Assembly: GCA_003557825.1 (NCBI GenBank)
Contig: PWNM01000595.1
Location: forward strand, 1-5,837
Origin: Candidatus Hydrogenedentota bacterium
GTDB taxonomy: Bacteria; Hydrogenedentota; Hydrogenedentia; Hydrogenedentales; SLHB01
Direction: 5' to 3'
DNA length: 5,837 bases
In this document: positions 5,608 through 5,837 of the stretch, one piece after another
Layout of the letters: each line of letters starts with the position of its first letter
How positions within the stretch are numbered: position 1 is the first letter of the stretch
Position numbers and translations under genes: made by a program
Notes under the pieces: generated by a model
What the model was told of the DNA's origin: nothing
The model's input: only the letters and a program-made list of their open reading frames with translations
Database searches by the model: none

Positions 5608-5837
5608 ATGATCGATGTCCAATGGGTTGATATCATAGTCAAGTTTTCACTTGCTACGCTCTTAGCTGGGATTTTGGGTCTCGAACGCGAACGGACTGGA
5701 CGCTCGGCCGGTCTTCGAACCCATATTCTGGTATGTTTGGGTTCAACGCTTGCCGTAACGCTTTCCGACCTTGTCGCAGAGGAACTGACTTTGGGAGATG
5801 CGGCGGTCAGTGTTGACCGTGCCCGGGTTGCGGCGGG
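5608..5837 (+). CDS. MgtC/SapB-family membrane protein, N-terminal part (cut by right edge)
   Basis: Seventy-six full codons are visible before the window ends. The sequence has the hallmark N-terminus of the MgtC/SapB family: a first membrane segment (about residues 7-24), GLERERTGRSAG (24-35), then GLRTHILVCLGS (35-46) opening a second membrane segment. RARVAA at 71-76 corresponds to the conserved stretch normally followed by the GIGFLGAG region, which lies outside the window. Family members are inner-membrane proteins. Salmonella MgtC supports growth in low magnesium and acts on the F1Fo ATP synthase, but many relatives have no known function and none should be assumed here. The start is supported by AAGG at 5597-5600, 7 bases upstream. 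The gene follows the TPR membrane protein by 30 bases and is probably co-transcribed with it. The leader hairpin suggests translation depends on the upstream gene. The visible part is intact; I give no gene symbol because mgtC orthology cannot be judged. Confidence 0.9.
   Translation, partial: MIDVQWVDIIVKFSLATLLAGILGLERERTGRSAGLRTHILVCLGSTLAVTLSDLVAEELTLGDAAVSVDRARVAA

Noticed and set aside
1..5837. A multi-gene defence, mobile or biosynthetic system
   Set aside because: No recombinase, nuclease, toxin-antitoxin, reverse transcriptase, biosynthetic core or repeat array is visible. The gene order looks like ordinary chromosome apart from the candidate pseudokinase pair.

Overview
The window carries four clear protein genes, all on the plus strand, and probably the first two codons of a fifth gene that diverges off the left edge. 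It reads as bacterial: short intergenic gaps, Shine-Dalgarno sites, a stop/start overlap and a Sec signal peptide. The genes look moderately GC-rich, while bases 1-180 are about 38% GC by hand count. A large membrane protein of the TMTC-like glycosyltransferase (GT-C) type with C-terminal TPR repeats is common in environmental bacteria such as the Planctomycetota, Hydrogenedentota and Omnitrophota. A member of such a lineage is my best guess, with low confidence. No rRNA, tRNA, CRISPR, IS element or phage gene is visible.

Layout. Bases 1-378 form an AT-rich region, probably a divergent promoter region. It holds a candidate promoter near 127-155, a perfect 10-bp palindrome, an 11-bp direct repeat and a 7-bp inverted repeat. 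Bases 379-2013 encode an exported CocE/NonD-type alpha/beta hydrolase with an intact Ser-Asp-His triad. Its stop codon overlaps the start of the second gene (2013-2999), a protein of unrecognised family. I read that protein as a degenerate protein-kinase/aminoglycoside-phosphotransferase-like fold, that is, a candidate pseudokinase. A 73-base gap with an inverted repeat over a good -10 box leads into the third gene (3073-5577), an 834-residue membrane protein with about 11 TM segments and a TPR tail. A 30-base gap, almost wholly folded into a hairpin containing the ribosome binding site, precedes the fourth gene (5608 to the right edge), the N-terminus of an MgtC/SapB-family membrane protein.

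How the genes fit together. Genes 1 and 2 look like one translationally coupled operon. Genes 3 and 4 look like a second unit, in which translation of gene 3 may open the hairpin over the gene 4 start. I see no shared pathway across the four genes. The two most interesting items are the candidate pseudokinase tied to an exported hydrolase, and the structured leader of the mgtC-like gene. Both rest on reading by eye and need a fold prediction or alignment to confirm.
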